In this document: in pieces, positions 1-10,473 of the stretch
How positions within the stretch are numbered: position 1 is the stretch's first letter
Layout: every line of letters begins with the position of its first letter
Source of the DNA: Siderastrea radians
Taxonomy: Eukaryota; Cnidaria; Anthozoa; Scleractinia; Rhizangiidae
Direction of reading: 5' to 3'
DNA length: 64,000 nt
Assembly: GCA_964017195.1 (NCBI GenBank)
Contig: OZ024892.1
Coordinates: 17,197,371-17,261,370, forward strand
Position numbers and translations under genes: made by a program
Notes under the pieces: generated by a model
Told to the model about the DNA's origin: nothing
Database searches by the model: none
Seen by the model: the letters and a program-made list of their open reading frames with translations, nothing else

Positions 1-406
1 AAAGAAGAGTATCCGCTTTTTTTCAATGGACACCGGCATACTGTCTCTACAACAGGGGGCGCAAACAGAGGCACATGCAACTTTTACAGCAGAAATGGCA
101 AATGTTCTAGAGACCCCTGCCATTTCAGGCATGCATGTAACAGATGTAATGGGTCCCACCCCGGGTATGATTGCCTTGCCCACCCCATGCGGCAACCAGA
201 GCAGGAAGGGGAAAGGAAAAGAGATAGTGACCGTGGAAGCTCAAAGTCGAGCTCCTCTTCCCGAAAGTGAGAACCATGTTTGGCCCCTTCCCACCCCTAT
301 TAATGTAGAAAGACTTGAGGACACATTAGCTAATCACCCTCACGGCGAATTTGTTTCCAGATTATGCAATAATCTTAGGTATGGGGCTAATGTGGGTTTT
401 TTGTAA
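1..406 (+). pseudogene. DIRS-like retrotransposon remnant: end of gag-like ORF overlapping start of ORF2
   Basis: Two overlapping frames are open here. Frame 1 (1-270) encodes a Cys/His cluster of the form C-x6-C-x4-C-x3-H-x-C-x2-C-x4-H-x4-C (first Cys in RGTCNFYSRNGKC), followed by a basic and serine-rich tail and a TGA at 268. Frame 2 is open to 406 and ends with a motif around PTPINVERLEDTLANHP. From memory this pairing, a CCCH/CCHC gag followed by an overlapping ORF2 that begins in this way, is typical of cnidarian tyrosine-recombinase (DIRS-like) retrotransposons. The reverse transcriptase that should follow is absent, so the copy is truncated at about 406. The left end lies outside the window. 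Confidence 0.55.
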
Positions 407-786
407 ATATAATTTTGCTATTCATACTGACATGTTAGTTTAATTAAGCCAATTAATTTAGTTTATATAAAACAAAATGTTATGCAACCAACCTTATGCA
501 AGCAATATTGTATATTCTCACTGCACAGGCTAACAAACCATTTCAAAATACGGTGCAGTATGCCCGTGTGCAGACTGGCATGGCAGCCAGACAGAAGCCT
601 GTATTAAACCGACAGCCAAATCCAGCTCACAACACAGTCTATCCTCTGCCACAAGATCCTCGCATCCATCGTGGTCATCCACAATCCATTGGCATCAATC
701 ATTCATTAACATTCAATAATTCAATTAATAATTCCAATCAATCATTTTCAGCTTTATTGCACGAGGTGCATGCCACACTTGAGTTG

Positions 787-821
787 GGAGCTGGCTATCA
801 AAACATTGATAGGCCAGCTCC
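787..821. repeat. Short hairpin
   Basis: The sequence GGAGCTGGCTATCAA is followed after a 4-5 base loop by its near-exact reverse complement (TTGATAGGCCAGCTCC). It abuts the dispersed repeat at 808-893. Confidence 0.6.
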
Positions 822-893
822 AGGGGGGGCTGGCAGCTACCTTCGATCTTGCCGCTTTTGGCCTCTAGATGATTGCCCCAGTAAAGAAATCTG
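808..893 (+). repeat. Dispersed repeat, partner of 3826-3905 (inverted)
   Basis: The segment containing CCAGGGGGGGCTGGCAGC and GATTGCCCCAGTAAAGAAAT reappears as a reverse complement at 3826-3905 with a diverged middle. The two copies lie about 3 kb apart in opposite orientation. I do not recognise the family. Confidence 0.55.
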
Positions 894-1074
894 TCAATCA
901 TTCGAAAACCTCTTAACAAGCATGCGCGAATGCAAGGAAGCAAACTACTCGAGAAGATGTGTTTTTGTTCGTGGTGACTCGACTGTGGGAAATGAATTCG
1001 TTGTTGGTTATTGTTTATTTGCTGTTAGCATTTTTTGCGACAGTACAGAGTTTGAACACCACATTTTTCTTTGA

Positions 1075-2364
1075 TTTCTGAATCTGTGTACACCCCTGGC
1101 GTGTATAATGTCAAGAACCCAAGCTGTAATGTTTGTGCGAAAATAACGCTCGCGGTGTCAACAGCCACTTGACCTGGGAAATGGCATTAAGTTGCAGCTT
1201 TCGACCTTCCATTTCGATCTATTTCTGTTTCTGAGACCATCAAAACCGATGGAATGAAGGACCAGCTTTATTTTAGGTTAGTAGAGCAGTCAATATTGAA
1301 TACGAGAGTTTCGGCCTGAGATTTTCCCAGTTGAGTGTGTTGAACAATATGACTTGGGCAAAAATTATAAATAAGCTTCAAGTCTTATATTCTAGCGGAT
1401 AATTGTGGATTTCGTTGTCTTTATACTGTGGAATCTTCCAGTAGACACTGTGAAAAGAGGTGATATCGATTGCGATTTTTCTTTAATTCTGTTTCACGAC
1501 GAAGGCACAGAATGCCAAGGCCCAGAATGTACGTATTAAAAATGGGCCTGAACTTTATTCATGCAGTAAACAAATACTTGTCTCAAATTTTATGCGTCTT
1601 ATTTACAGCCGTAAGTGTAATTAGGTATAAAACACCACGTTTATTTTACGGAATTCTTCTTTGTTTGGTTTGAATGTTTCTTGGCGGCAGTTATTCCTGC
1701 AAATATCTTGGTTAGTTTTCAGTTTAAACTGCAGTTACAAGAAAGATGATAGAATTTTGCAACTGGAAAAGATAGCTTATATAGGACAACCAACAAAAGA
1801 AGAATGCTTAACCTTACAAATAGAGCTACCTGAGGTTTGCTTGTTCAGTTATAAGAGAACTTAAAGAATTGGCAAAGGACAGTGCTAAGATAAATCAATG
1901 GAAAATGCACTGAACTCTCACATTTCCAATCATTTTCCCACATTACGCATGCCACTGTTCAATGAGAAGGATTATAAACATTTGCGAGGGTCATCTGAAA
2001 AGATTGAAGGATTTAAAATTATATGATTTTGTCTTTTGCCTGTAGCCTGTACAAGAGGCTTAATTTAAGGGAAAGACATTAAGGCCCTTATTCTTAAGTT
2101 TCAGTGAAAAATTTGTAGTTTGATTTCAGTAACACCAGGTGAACTATGCAATAATGCAGTGAGGGCAGTGCAAAAGTTCTAAACTGTCCTTTATTTTAAA
2201 AGAGCAACCAACTTCTTCTGCTCACACCCTTTCAGACATTTGTTCTTCTGATGAGGAAACAGTTCCCAATGCCTTGCAAGGAGAGTTTTTATCGAAGATG
2301 GATATATGCGAAATAAATCGTGTGAACTTCGGATGTAACAATTGTGACCATGCAGGGCCTGCAG
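1075..2364. other. No gene seen
   Basis: This stretch is AT-rich with only short, uninformative open frames. I see no repeat structure, RNA gene or protein motif in it. Confidence 0.6.
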
Positions 2365-2467
2365 TTAAATGTATTCAACTTCAGCAGTTGAAGAAGCAAA
2401 TTTGATCCTGTTCGAGACTGAATTTTTCAGCTTTGCTTTTTCAACTGCTCGAGTTGAATACATTTAA
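2365..2467. repeat. 28-bp inverted repeat, 47-bp loop
   Basis: GTTAAATGTATTCAACT at 2365 pairs with AGTTGAATACATTTAAC ending at 2467. The arms extend to about 28 bp with two mismatches. It may be a cruciform or the remnant of a very small MITE. Confidence 0.6.
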
Positions 2468-2519
2468 CTGTGAGGATTATTATATCAGAATTTTTACCGA
2501 TAAGATAGGGGAAAACAGA

Positions 2520-2690
2520 TCAAAACAGTGTTGTATTGCTGGGTGTCAAAATGAGGCTGGCATGCATTCAGTAACTTATTTACAAAGGAAATATGAAATA
2601 ACTCCAGAATGGCTGATCAACCATGGTTGGTCTTTGTGTGCAACAGTCATTTTGAAGTGTTTTCAGAAAATTGATGATTGACACAGCTGT
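2520..2690 (+). pseudogene. Possible degraded THAP-type zinc finger
   Basis: One frame has a CCIAGCQNEAG segment. After a shift of frame it is followed by VFVCNSHFEVF, which resembles the C-x2-H-F end of a THAP C2CH finger. Spacing is roughly right, but a frameshift is needed and the central conserved Trp and AVPTIF-like region are not clear. THAP fingers elsewhere in this window belong to DDE transposons, so a transposon remnant is the likeliest origin if the reading is right. Confidence 0.2.
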
Positions 2691-2735
2691 CCATGAATAT
2701 GTCATCAGTAAAAGTCCCTGTACAACTGAAAACCT

Positions 2736-2982
2736 TTGCCAAAAACATATTTGTCAACATTCATCATGAGTAACCTGATAACTGCCAGATCCCAAGTGAT
2801 GGCGTGTTGCTTTACAAACAGCAGAACCTATGCAAACTCCACCCCCAAATGATTGTTTTGCCAAAAACATATTTGTCAACATGCATCATGGGTAACCTTA
2901 TAACTGCCAGATCCCAAGTGATGGTGTGTTGCTTTACGAACAGCAGAACCTATGCAAGCTCCACCCCCAAATGATTGTTTTG
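2736..2982. repeat. Tandem duplication of a 122-bp unit
   Basis: Two head-to-tail copies begin with TTGCCAAAAACATATTTGTC and contain CCAGATCCCAAGTGATGG. They differ at only a few positions, which suggests a fairly recent local duplication. No coding content is evident. Confidence 0.85.
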
Positions 2983-3825
2983 TTTGCAAAAGCTGCTCAA
3001 GAACAACTCAAGTCCCTTCAGAATTCAAATGTCAATTTTCCACAAACCCATTCGTGATGAAATATATGAAGCCATGGTCACCAAGTTAATACGTGAAATG
3101 ACTGGCTGGGGTATTGCTGTCAGTTGAGCAACCTGCCTCCTTCAAGCAGCTTTAAGTTTCAGTTCTCACCCCAGAGATGTGATAGACAAAATGTAAATGA
3201 AAAATTACTTCACCTTTTTTTCCCAAAATAATGAGGTTTATTACAGGGTATACCTAGTCAATATCTGTGACTCATTTTGCAAAGTCAAAGAGTAAAGTGT
3301 TGTAAACATCACCTCTCAGCTTTTCATCACTTAAGGATTTTAGAGAACCGTACATAAAAAATCTCTTGTGGACTGTATGGTAGTATTAAACATAACTTGG
3401 GAAAAACAGAAATAATTTGGGTCAACAACACCTTCACAATTAATTGTTGACTCCCCCTCGGTAGTTCCTATAAAGACAGGAGGATCTACAGTGTACGTAA
3501 ATAAAACAACAAGGCAAAGGTTAAGTGACATGGACGAAGTCTCGCGCGTCAATTCTTAGTTTAAGAGAAAGGCGAATGTGAAATGTGTCAGAAAATGCTT
3601 CAAAACTCGTTGTAAAATCAGTAACAGAAAAAGCAGAAAAGGCAACAAAGTCAGATCAAAAAGGTAAAAAAAGCGATTGAAACGTTCCCTTGAATGTTTA
3701 AACTTGGAAGAGCCAAAATGATGCTGAACCTACACAAACACACGTACGCCAAATAAAGGCTAGTTCTCCTTCTTCACCACCGCCATGTTTGTTTGGAATA
3801 AAAGTTAGTACTCAGTCCTACTCGG
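2983..3825. other. No gene seen
   Basis: Only short uninformative frames are present. On the minus strand at 3787 the sequence AAACATGGCGGTGG resembles a YY1-type start region. Its reading frame closes after eight codons. Confidence 0.5.
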
Positions 3826-3905
3826 CCAAATTTCTTTATTGGGGCGATCATGTAAACTCGGTTCCAGGCCTCGCTGCCAGCCCCCCCTGGCCAGCTCCTA
3901 GTACA
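3826..3905 (-). repeat. Dispersed repeat, inverted partner of 808-893
   Basis: The reverse complement contains GGAGCTGGCCAGGGGGGCTG and GATCGCCCCAATAAAGAAAT, matching 808-893. It lies just upstream of the first BEN-gene exon and may have contributed sequence to its 5' part. Confidence 0.55.
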
Positions 3906-3956
3906 TATCACCAACCATTCACTTGCAGCACCCCTAAACAATCTCCCACCACATTT

Positions 3957-6900
3957 ATGAACAGCTTGGAGGTACAGGAGATACAAAAGGAGGTGCGCCT
4001 CCTTAAATCAGCTGTTGAGGTTCTCGATGTAAGGGCCCTCAAAAAGAAATTAAAGGTAATTGTGTATGTGAAGTGTAGGTGTACACTCACCCATAATGCT
4101 CATGTCTCTGAAGACTGCACACACACACACCCACACACAAAATAGTTGGACTTATTTCTATCGTTGGCAGAAAGAATTTGGCTATAAACCTACCAAAACC
4201 AAGTACCCATGGCCCTGACAACTACTGACATGTCCTGAATCTCACCTTTCTTGTTTGCCATATAATTTCCTTGCCCTCAGTGCAAAGTGTGTGTGCTAAA
4301 TGTCTTCACTAATTGTAAATACAATTGTATCAATACTGCTTTTAGGGTTGAAACACATACAGCTTAGAGCTTAAATATTGAATATATGTTGCTATGGCTC
4401 AGTGTTGTGGTATTTCTTATCTATACTTCCTACTTTCCTTTTAGGGTGAAAGTACCAAACAGAGTCCTAACCAACGTTCAGAGACCTACAGCACCACCCC
4501 TCAAGAAGTGATTCCAAACGACATGACATCTAGTGGTATGAGGAAGGTACTTATCAACATTTTATTGTGGAGCCATATTAGATCATAGCTTTATAGCTTA
4601 TCTGATCATGATCATGAGGTAACAGAAACAAACCTCAGTCCATAACTGACAGAAGATAATACATGCACTCCAGATCTTTGCATGCCTAATAAGTTAGTGT
4701 AGCACCCCAAAATGCACTGGCTCCTGAACAGTCCCTTACTTTTATGTACCGTAAAAATGCTGCTTATAAGCCCTGCGGTCTACAACTTTGTTAGCATTAG
4801 ACGCAGTGTTTCAGTTAACTTTAAAAGACGAAGAAATAAATAATACTAACAAATTTAATATTTGTATTGTGCGGGTTCCATATGGAAACGCTCACCCATG
4901 CATAACAATAATACAAATGAAAATTACAGATAAATTTGCAATAGTTTAAAATAATAATCTCATAAATTTACAATGACAATTGCTCAATGCTAGTAAATTA
5001 ATTAAACTGACAAAATGCTTTTTTTAATAAAAAGGTCTTAAGGAGTTTCTTAAAAGTTAAAATTGAGTTGGCATGGTGTATCTCCGTGGGAAGCTCATTC
5101 CATAACGTGGGTGCTGCCAGTGCAAATGAGCGGTCCCCCAGCGTCACTGAGCTCTTAATAGTTGGTCGCTGGAGGAAAAGTTCTCCGTCAGATCCCAAGT
5201 TGAAGCGAGACAAAGGTTTGACAGTAATGAGTTCTGTGATGTAATTAGGTGCTAGGCCATGGAGAGCTTTATACGTGATTAGCAGGATCTTGAAGTTAAT
5301 CCTATATTTAATCGGAAGCCAGTGCAACTCAAAAAGGATAGGAGAAATGTGGTCAAAGCAAGAGATAGTACATATGAGTCTGGCAGCTGCATTTTGGACT
5401 CGCTGAAGTTTATTCAGTTGGGTGGCTGGTAGACCATATAGGAGGCTGTTGCAGTAATCTAGACGGCTCGTTACGAAAGCATTAACTAATATCTGGACAG
5501 TTTCATGATTGAGAAATTTCCTAATGCGCCTGATGTTGAACAAGTGAAAGAATGCGGCCTGGCAGCAGTTAGTGACATGCGTGTTTAGGTTCATCTGTGT
5601 GTCGAACCAGCTGCCCAAGTTCTTGGCTTGGCTCAGTGAGGTCACTTGAGTATTGCTGACACGAAGGGTGTTGAATGTGACTTTCTTAAGCCGCTGCCTA
5701 GTACCGATGATAATGAAATCCGTTTTGTCATCATTTAGCTTAAGTTTGTCAGCGAGCATCCATCGCTTGATGTCATCAATACCGTTTTCCAAGGCTGTTA
5801 ACGCTTTGGATTGCTCAGCGCCTGAGTCTGGTTTGAAAGAGATGTAGAGTTGAGTGTCGTCTGCATAAGCATGTACGTCTGGCAGATGATGTTCCAGTAC
5901 GCTAAATAGTTTGCTTGCATAGATGACAAACAATAGAGGACCAGGGCACGACCCTTGTGGCACACTGTACTGCAAATTAAAAAGCTTGGATGTTGCGCCA
6001 TTTAGTGAAATAAACTGAGAGCGGTTATTGAGGTAGGATGAGAACCATGACAGCACAGGTCCTGATATTCCAAAACTAGAGTGTAGTCGATCGAGCAAGA
6101 TACTGTGATCTACAGTATCAAAAGCAGCACTCAGATCTAGTAGCACAAGTAAGGTGACATGCTTCTTGTTCATATTCATAAGAATATCATGCTTCACATG
6201 TAGGAGAGCTGTCTCTGTGCTGTGGAATTCACGATGGGCGGAATGTGCTTTAGGGTACAGGTTGTGGACTTTCATTTCATTGTACATTTGGTTGAAGACG
6301 ACTCTCTCGGTGAGTTTCGAAGTGAAAGACAGGTTACTGATAGGGCGAAGGTTTTTAAATGCTACTTCTAATCCAGACTTCTTTAGCCTTGGACGGACAT
6401 CTGCTTGTTTCCAATTTTCAGGAAACACGCCGGATTCTAGGGATAGGTTAATCATCCTGGTCAGTACGGGGAGGAGAACATCTAAGCACCCCGCTACTAG
6501 CGGAGCTGGCATAGGGTCCAGAGTGCTAGATTTCTTACTTGACTTAGATAGCAGCCTGACGTTCTCCTCACTGAGTGATTCAAATGAGTCGAAACAAGGA
6601 ATGGACGCAGTAGGTGCTGTCTCTACGGATTGAGTTGGGTTGAGTGTGGCATCTAATTCCAAACGGATACATTCAACCTTCTGCATAAAGTACCTATATC
6701 ATTAGCAAGTACAGAGGAATCCTGGTAGTGAGGAAATATTAATTCAGTTTTCTGATTGAATAAAACGTCAATAAATAAAATTTATTTGATGGGTCAACAA
6801 GTTGTGGGTATCCAAACCTTCTTAAGTTGGCCATTTGATTTGTCAGGTTAGAAAGCCAGCCTTGTTGGATTTTTGATCTGGAGACCCCTCTCTTATCTGG

Positions 6901-7374
6901 AACACTGTAGGCTTTGCTCTGATACACTCGAGTTTATATAGTGCTTATATTAATTAACAATGCACTTAGTTGCAATTGGCACTAACTACTTGTGTTTTTA
7001 AATATTGCAGGAGGCACTGGAAAGTTCAGTGAAAGTTTATTCAGACCCCCTTGATGGATTGAAAACACTTTTGGCGAAGTCATTCACAAAAAAAAGCTTA
7101 GCCAATTCATCCATCGAGGGGACTCAATGCAATCTTACAAAGGGAAAAGAGAGGGGTGCACTCAACAAAGAGTCTCTGGAAATGATTTATAGTAAGTACT
7201 TGTTTCTATACCATTATTACCATAACTCTGTCAAGATATTATAATATTAAGCCTTTAATATTGTATTTATCTTCTTTTTGTTTTTCAGTGATCATGAAGA
7301 ATGTTTTCAACTCCTCCCAAACAGAAACAGACATGATAAGGAGGACAATAGGAGCAGTTGAGAAAACAGTTTAA
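3957..7374 (+). CDS. BEN-domain protein, four exons seen
   Basis: Exons 3957-4055, 4445-4546, 7011-7191 and 7289-7374 join in frame (phases 0, 0, 1), each with GT donors and AG acceptors (ctttccttttag, aatattgcag, gtttttcag). The first exon encodes a heptad-like helix (MNSLEVQEIQKEVRLLKSAV), a probable coiled coil. The second is a Ser/Thr/Gln-rich linker. The last two form a compact helical region running from LKTLLAKSFTKKSLANSS through ALNKESLEMIY to a final helix ending TIGAVEKTV and a TAA at 7372. That pattern matches BEN domains, which bind DNA or chromatin partners in nuclear transcriptional repressors. The product from this ATG is about 156 residues. The frame is open upstream to about 3789 without an ATG, so a 5' exon may be missing or the start may be 3957. 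Intron 2 carries a LINE copy. The splice structure is well supported; the BEN assignment is by pattern only. Confidence 0.7.
4056..4444 (+). other. BEN-gene intron 1 with CA microsatellite
   Basis: The intron starts gtaatt and ends ctttccttttag. A short (CA)n run lies at 4120-4138. Nothing else is recognisable. Confidence 0.6.
4857..6690 (-). mobile_element. 5'-truncated L2/CR1-like LINE inside BEN-gene intron 2
   Basis: The minus strand carries a 562-codon open frame (6686-4998) with the reverse transcriptase core. Seen in order are the fingers region (PAPLVAGCLDVLLPVLTRMI), LVLLDLSAAFDTVDH with a catalytic Asp, the SVPQGS motif and the catalytic YADDTQLYI box. After these comes the long C-terminal region with DYCNSLLYGLP and LHWLPIKYRINFKIL. 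The endonuclease and ORF1 are missing, so the copy is 5'-truncated at about 6690. The RT frame is intact over its whole length, which suggests a young insertion. Its orientation is antisense to the host gene, the arrangement usually tolerated in introns. The clade is judged from motif style. Confidence 0.85.
4998..6686 (-). CDS. LINE reverse transcriptase (partial protein)
   Basis: The reverse transcriptase would copy its own RNA by target-primed reverse transcription. Catalytic aspartates lie in the AAFDTVD and YADD motifs. The frame begins inside the normal protein, so the endonuclease needed for autonomous movement is absent. SVPQGS is followed by CPG in place of the common VLGPLLF, a small deviation next to the active site. 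Confidence 0.85.
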   Translation of the reverse strand: MQKVECIRLELDATLNPTQSVETAPTASIPCFDSFESLSEENVRLLSKSSKKSSTLDPMPAPLVAGCLDVLLPVLTRMINLSLESGVFPENWKQADVRPRLKKSGLEVAFKNLRPISNLSFTSKLTERVVFNQMYNEMKVHNLYPKAHSAHREFHSTETALLHVKHDILMNMNKKHVTLLVLLDLSAAFDTVDHSILLDRLHSSFGISGPVLSWFSSYLNNRSQFISLNGATSKLFNLQYSVPQGSCPGPLLFVIYASKLFSVLEHHLPDVHAYADDTQLYISFKPDSGAEQSKALTALENGIDDIKRWMLADKLKLNDDKTDFIIIGTRQRLKKVTFNTLRVSNTQVTSLSQAKNLGSWFDTQMNLNTHVTNCCQAAFFHLFNIRRIRKFLNHETVQILVNAFVTSRLDYCNSLLYGLPATQLNKLQRVQNAAARLICTISCFDHISPILFELHWLPIKYRINFKILLITYKALHGLAPNYITELITVKPLSRFNLGSDGELFLQRPTIKSSVTLGDRSFALAAPTLWNELPTEIHHANSILTFKKLLKTFLLKKAFCQFN

Positions 7375-7539
7375 AGCATAAAGATATTAATGATGCGTTA
7401 AAATGATCAACATTTATAATTTTTGATAAAAAAATATATGCGCACTGATAACAAGATGTCTTGTCAAAATTATTTTTAATTTAATAGCACATTTTTATTG
7501 ACTTGAAATATTCATTACTCCAATGTAGCCTTAACATTT
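7375..7539. other. BEN gene 3' flank
   Basis: This AT-rich sequence directly follows the stop codon and probably contains the 3' UTR. I see no strong polyadenylation signal. Confidence 0.4.
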
Positions 7540-8895
7540 TATGAGCAAATGTCGCTAAGGTTTGAACAAAATTGGAAATGGTTAAAATAAACTTCCCTTC
7601 ATTTTTTGTGTGAAGTTAGTCCTTCGGGTGGAAGTAATCATGATGGTATTTTTTTCATTTCTCGTGATAAACCGAACTTGGTATCGGGGGGGGGGAAGTT
7701 CATACCCAAAAATGCATTTTTTTGGATGTTTTAATCCCGGAAAATGAACTTTTTGTTAGCTAATATTATCAAAGCACAAGAGACTGGTTGAAATTCTTTT
7801 CACATCCTAGCAACCTATCATCCTTCGACTTTACAAAAATGTTATTAGATTTTTTCTTTATTCCCAGGGGGACCCCTGGTCCTGCATTCTTTGTAAGGGG
7901 GGGGACTCTACTTTTGAAAAACTGAAAACGAGACATCTTTGACTAAAACAAAATCTAACTGGTATTCACATTTTGATCAAATTCGAAGTTGTAAATAAAT
8001 ATTTGATCTTGTTTTAATCTTTTGATGCTTTAAAGTCCGCGAGCACTCAAGTGGTTTTTGCAGGGCATGTGATTTAAAACAGGCACCTTAGGCAAAATGA
8101 CAATTTTCTATTATTTTAAGTGGCCACTTGTTAGAACGTAATGAATGCTACAGCAGTTATATACCACCATGCTGTTTCTTTATCATCTATAGATTGCTAT
8201 TACTTCCCTTTTGTAGGATAATATTACGCGAATTGAGAAACATTACTTTTTCAACATCACACTCACGTTGGGGACTGTTCATTTATGCGAAAACAGTACT
8301 CAGTTAACCGGTTGAGAAAACTGTAAATAATTAAACTGGATAGTCAACTAAACTAAATAAATAAGCTTTATAAGAAACAATTGTTGTCTGACATACCATT
8401 TTGTAAAGTAATCAGTTCAAGAGCGGCCTTAGAGCCAACCTCAAGTCGCGCCGAATTCAGAGATCCTTCAAGGTTCCATTTCGGTCACGATGATTATTAT
8501 CGCCAGATCAAGAGTCCAGTTCTCATCCTTGCAGCAGCTGCAAATGGTTTCGTTTACAGGGATCTTCTATCCAGTTTGCTGCAACCGCCAACAGATCAAC
8601 CAAAACACTACAAACAGCTCCCAGAGAAGCAAACATCACTCGATACTCAACCAATCCTCCTCTCGCCGCCATGTTGGATTTCGTGACATGAGTACTTCGA
8701 GTCTTTCCGGTATCCATTTTTGTCACGCTACTCAGAAATACTGTTTAAAGTCAACTGGCTCGCTCTTTCAAATTTTTAAGGAAGTTCAAAGTATTTAACT
8801 ATCACATTATTTCATAACATTCTTCTTACTCGTACACGAGAATTGAAAGATTGAATGTTTACGATTGTTTGGTGTACCGTTGACCGGAGTTTTAT
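7540..8895 (+). repeat. Left arm of a 1.35-kb inverted repeat
   Basis: The arm starts near GAGCAAATGTCGCTAAGG and ends near GGTGTACCGTTGACCGGA. It matches the reverse complement of 10474-11820 almost throughout, with scattered substitutions and small indels, mostly in G- and A-runs. Similarity stops sharply at both ends. It could be an inverted segmental duplication or the long arms of a large foldback element; I see no terminal target duplication. Confidence 0.9.
8523..8726 (-). other. Open frame conserved in both inverted-repeat arms
   Basis: A 67-codon minus-strand frame starts MTKMDTGKTRSTHVTKSNMA, contains AACATGGCGGC around an internal Met, and has a hydrophobic stretch (VMFASLGAVCSVLVDLLAVA). 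The same frame occurs at 10642-10845 in the other arm with few changes and no stops. It could be a duplicated first exon with its promoter-proximal YY1-like site. The opposite-strand frames in the same arms are also open, so conservation may only reflect recent duplication. No family is recognised. Confidence 0.3.
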
Positions 8896-10045
8896 TGCTT
8901 ATCGCAGCAGCTGGAGGCGCGCTCAACTGCGGCTTCTACGAAGTCATTTTTCATCCAAGTCTTAAGTCCGACGCAATCTCTCCCAACTCTCTTCATTCGT
9001 CATTAAATGGAGACATTGTTTTCTTGCAAGTTGGGCATTCTGCTAAAATAGGAGGCCACTTGCTGGGGAGTTAAAAAATCAGATAGTTGAAACACGCGCT
9101 TTAATGTCTTCATTTTGTAGAGTTCCCGTCATCGCCTTTGCAACATTTTCTGTTTGCTTTCATGTCTGTCTTCTCCCCCTCTTCGTAAAATTCTATTTAG
9201 AAAATCTTTCTGCTTTTCGTTAGAGGATGATCTTGACTTACATTAGACTTAAGAGCCCATCCCGGTGCCAACGTATGTTGGCCTGGTTGGGTTTCATCGG
9301 GGTCTTTTAACGATGGGTTTGCTTTAAGACCAGTTCCTGCAGCCTGCGTGCGTAGCACTGTTTCGCTTTATCATACAGTTATTTCCCATCAGGTCGGATC
9401 TTGTGATCTCCGGTTTCAATATGTTCAGTGCCGTTGCCTCAGTAAGGAAGATCGGAAGTACGTTTTCACACACATCCATCCACTGGGCACGAGAACAATG
9501 AGGCGACCTCAGTGGGATTCCTCTCCTGAAGTTGTACCTGTTGTGGTGGTCACTGTCCTCTCCATGTTATCATTCATTCTCATCTTCAGGATCGGTTTCT
9601 TCGTTATTTTTCCTTTGTTTTGAGAAGGGCACAAAATCCCCACTTGTTGGAGAGCACCTCGATGATGGCGGAGTTCTGTGCGATCTTCTTACCTTATTCT
9701 TACCTGATCAAAGCACAATTTTATATCATAAGCGAGAGTAAGCATGCTTCCCAAGTGGTCCGCTTACCAGGCTTGCTTGTATACGTACACTAGCCAACAT
9801 AAATAGATAACTCCACTTAAAAAGGAGATTAGGATAGGAGTTTTGTGGGGCCTGGTTAAGTTACTACACATGTAGTATCCCTTGTTATAAGTTTCAAAGT
9901 GGCAGAAGAACCTTGTGTTGCATACAAGCAGTGTACCTTACCATCTTAACGTTTTGGGGAAGTCGGAGATATGTATACTAATTTACATTACTTGAGACAA
10001 TGCCTACGGGTTCTTAGTCCCGGGGGATAAGAGTACTTAATAAAG
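8896..10045. other. Spacer between inverted-repeat arms, no gene recognised
   Basis: Short frames at 8865-9074 and 9348-9741 include hydrophobic segments but no known motif. I see no convincing splice structure. The spacer continues into the dispersed repeat at 10046-10450. Confidence 0.45.
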
Positions 10046-10450
10046 TTTTATACGGGGAGGCTCCGCACGGAGGTTCAAACACTCACCCTTTGATATACTC
10101 ATTTTTACCAAAATGGTACCCCTTTCATATACCTTATCCTTTCGTATACCTCAAGGATAAGCCAAAACTATAAAATTTCCTATAATCGCTACTTTTTTCT
10201 CGGACTTTCAGTCATTCTGATCAGTTGCTCAAAGGGTGCAAGCTTTCATGTGTCATTTCTGCCAAAATTTGGCACCCTTTTAGCCGCCATCTCTTTCACT
10301 TAGCAGCAGATTTTGTGAACCTTTCATATACTAAAATGGCAATTTTCCCTACCCTTTAGTATACTGCGAGCTTAAAACGGCCCCACTTTCCGGCCGGGAC
10401 TCCCCATGTAGCCCACTATAGGGAGTCCCCCCCCCTCCCCCCTGGCCCTA
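10046..10450 (-). repeat. Dispersed repeat family A (copy 1)
   Basis: This copy shares blocks such as TTTTACCAAAATGGTACCCC and GGCAATTTTCCCTACCCTTT with the reverse complement of 63205-63640. It ends in a GGGAGTCCCCCCCC tract. The sequence looks like a non-autonomous element with short internal direct repeats (TTTCATATACCTT-like). The element class is not known to me. Confidence 0.65.
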
Positions 10451-10473
10451 GTTCAAAGTTAAAGAGCCGAAGA

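Larger units (their letters stand above)
496..1074 (+). other. Unrecognised open frame, possible exon start at 529
   Basis: This is a 192-codon open frame with no family I recognise. A plausible splice acceptor (ctgcacag) ends at 528. The first 60 or so residues are rich in Pro, Gln, His and Asn. The later part runs through a hairpin (787-821) and a dispersed repeat (808-893), so that half is unlikely to be coding. It could be an upstream exon of the BEN gene or a chance frame; I cannot tell which. Confidence 0.2.

Noticed and set aside
3758..3787. Minus-strand ATG in AAACATGGCGGTGG as a gene start
   Set aside because: The frame ends after eight codons, and no splice donor or coding continuation was convincing.
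9348..9741. Overlapping hydrophobic frames that could be a membrane protein
   Set aside because: There is no start context, splice signals or family similarity, and both frames are open by chance in low-GC sequence.
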